DNA of 5,049 nt. It comes from Anaerolineae bacterium (lineage in GTDB: Bacteria > Chloroflexota > Anaerolineae > Aggregatilineales > Aggregatilineaceae). Below, piece after piece: positions 4,869 to 5,049 of the stretch (positions within the stretch are counted from its first letter, which is position 1; each line of letters begins with the position of its first letter). The position numbers were made by a program, and so were the translations under genes. The DNA lies in the NCBI GenBank assembly GCA_020848665.1, contig JADLHR010000392.1:1-5049 (forward strand). Direction: 5' to 3'. The notes under the pieces are model-generated. The model was not told the origin of the DNA. It worked only from the letters and a program-made list of their open reading frames with translations, and did no database searches.

Positions 4869-5049
4869 ACAGCTTCTCGCGCGGGTCTGGCGCCGGGCGC
4901 AGCAGCGCGCGTTCCAGCGCGGCGGTGAGGCTCGGCGGATCCGCGAGATGCGCGATCGTGATCGCCGCACCCGCTATCCCGGCGCGGAGCGCGCTGCCCG
5001 GATCAGCCAGCTCGTCGGCGACGCGTCCGGAGCCAGCCACCGCGATCAC
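4867..5049 (-). CDS. C-terminal fragment of a possible LSDAT/SLOG-domain (TRPM-type) protein
   Basis: Only the last 60 residues and the TAA stop (4869-4867) are in the window; the gene enters from the right edge. The segment begins VIAVAGSGRVADELA, a hydrophobic strand followed by GSGRxAD and a helix. This resembles the nucleotide-binding strand-loop-helix of the SLOG superfamily, specifically the prokaryotic LSDAT family related to the N-terminal domain of TRPM channels, where GSGR-AD is characteristic. The rest (ITIAHLADPPSLTAALERAL, then a charged tail) would be the last strand and helix of the fold. SLOG domains are known or proposed to bind or process nucleotide-derived ligands. It is convergent with the acetyltransferase homologue, 13 bases away, so no operon link exists. 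With the N-terminal part missing, the call rests on one motif and could be wrong; another Rossmann-like protein is the alternative. Confidence 0.45.
   Translation of the reverse strand: MIAVAGSGRVADELADPGSALRAGIAGAAITIAHLADPPSLTAALERALLRPAPDPREKL

Noticed and set aside
3984..4970. Long open frame of 328 codons on the minus strand opposite the second acetyltransferase
   Set aside because: It is a GC-rich antisense shadow: it overlaps a gene with clear family motifs, runs across the convergent gap and has an Arg-rich, family-less product.
1..5049. CRISPR array, tRNA or rRNA genes, riboswitch
   Set aside because: No regularly spaced identical repeats, no tRNA cloverleaf or rRNA signature, and no leader resembling a riboswitch class I know were seen on either strand.

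Overview
The window is GC-rich bacterial DNA with dense genes, alanine- and arginine-rich proteins and two TTG starts, each with a Shine-Dalgarno sequence. My best guess is a Chloroflexota bacterium of the Anaerolineae type. This rests on overall style and on the CCCCTTGCCC/GGGAAGGGG hairpin repeat. It is an inference and no marker gene in the window proves it.

Layout, left to right. (1) Bases 1-142, minus strand: the first 47 codons of a protein resembling the N-terminus of histidine/aromatic amino acid ammonia-lyases, starting at TTG and running off the left edge. (2) Bases 143-298: its leader, with a TACAAT -10-like box and a short hairpin followed by six T's on the minus strand. (3) Bases 299-481: a 183-bp non-coding element with 17-bp imperfect terminal inverted repeats, flanked by TA on both sides and filled with GC-rich hairpins. 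It looks like a MITE of the IS630/Tc1-mariner type, inserted exactly in the stop codon of the next gene. (4) Bases 481-2377, minus strand: a probable two-gene operon of a phosphoribosyl-pyrophosphate synthetase homologue (prs-like) and, 22 bases downstream, a membrane-anchored SGNH/GDSL hydrolase. (5) Bases 2378-2571: a divergent promoter region containing a 12-bp tandem repeat. (6) Bases 2572-4853, plus strand: two GNAT-type acetyltransferase homologues in a row, the first of about Eis size with two GNAT-like domains and a C-terminal domain, the second with one good GNAT domain and a degenerate second half. A hairpin terminator overlaps the stop codon of the second. (7) Bases 4867-5049, minus strand: the C-terminal 60 residues of a protein with a GSGRVADELA motif, suggesting a prokaryotic LSDAT/SLOG (TRPM-type nucleotide-sensor) domain.

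The genes do not form an obvious single pathway. The prs-like gene would feed PRPP-dependent synthesis of nucleotides, histidine and tryptophan, but it has substitutions at a metal-ligand position and in the PRPP loop. The hydrolase acts outside the membrane. The two acetyltransferase homologues are probably co-transcribed and may act on related small-molecule or protein amines. I found no clear new defence or mobile system. The best items for a second look are the TA-flanked element at the stop codon and the atypical Prs active site.
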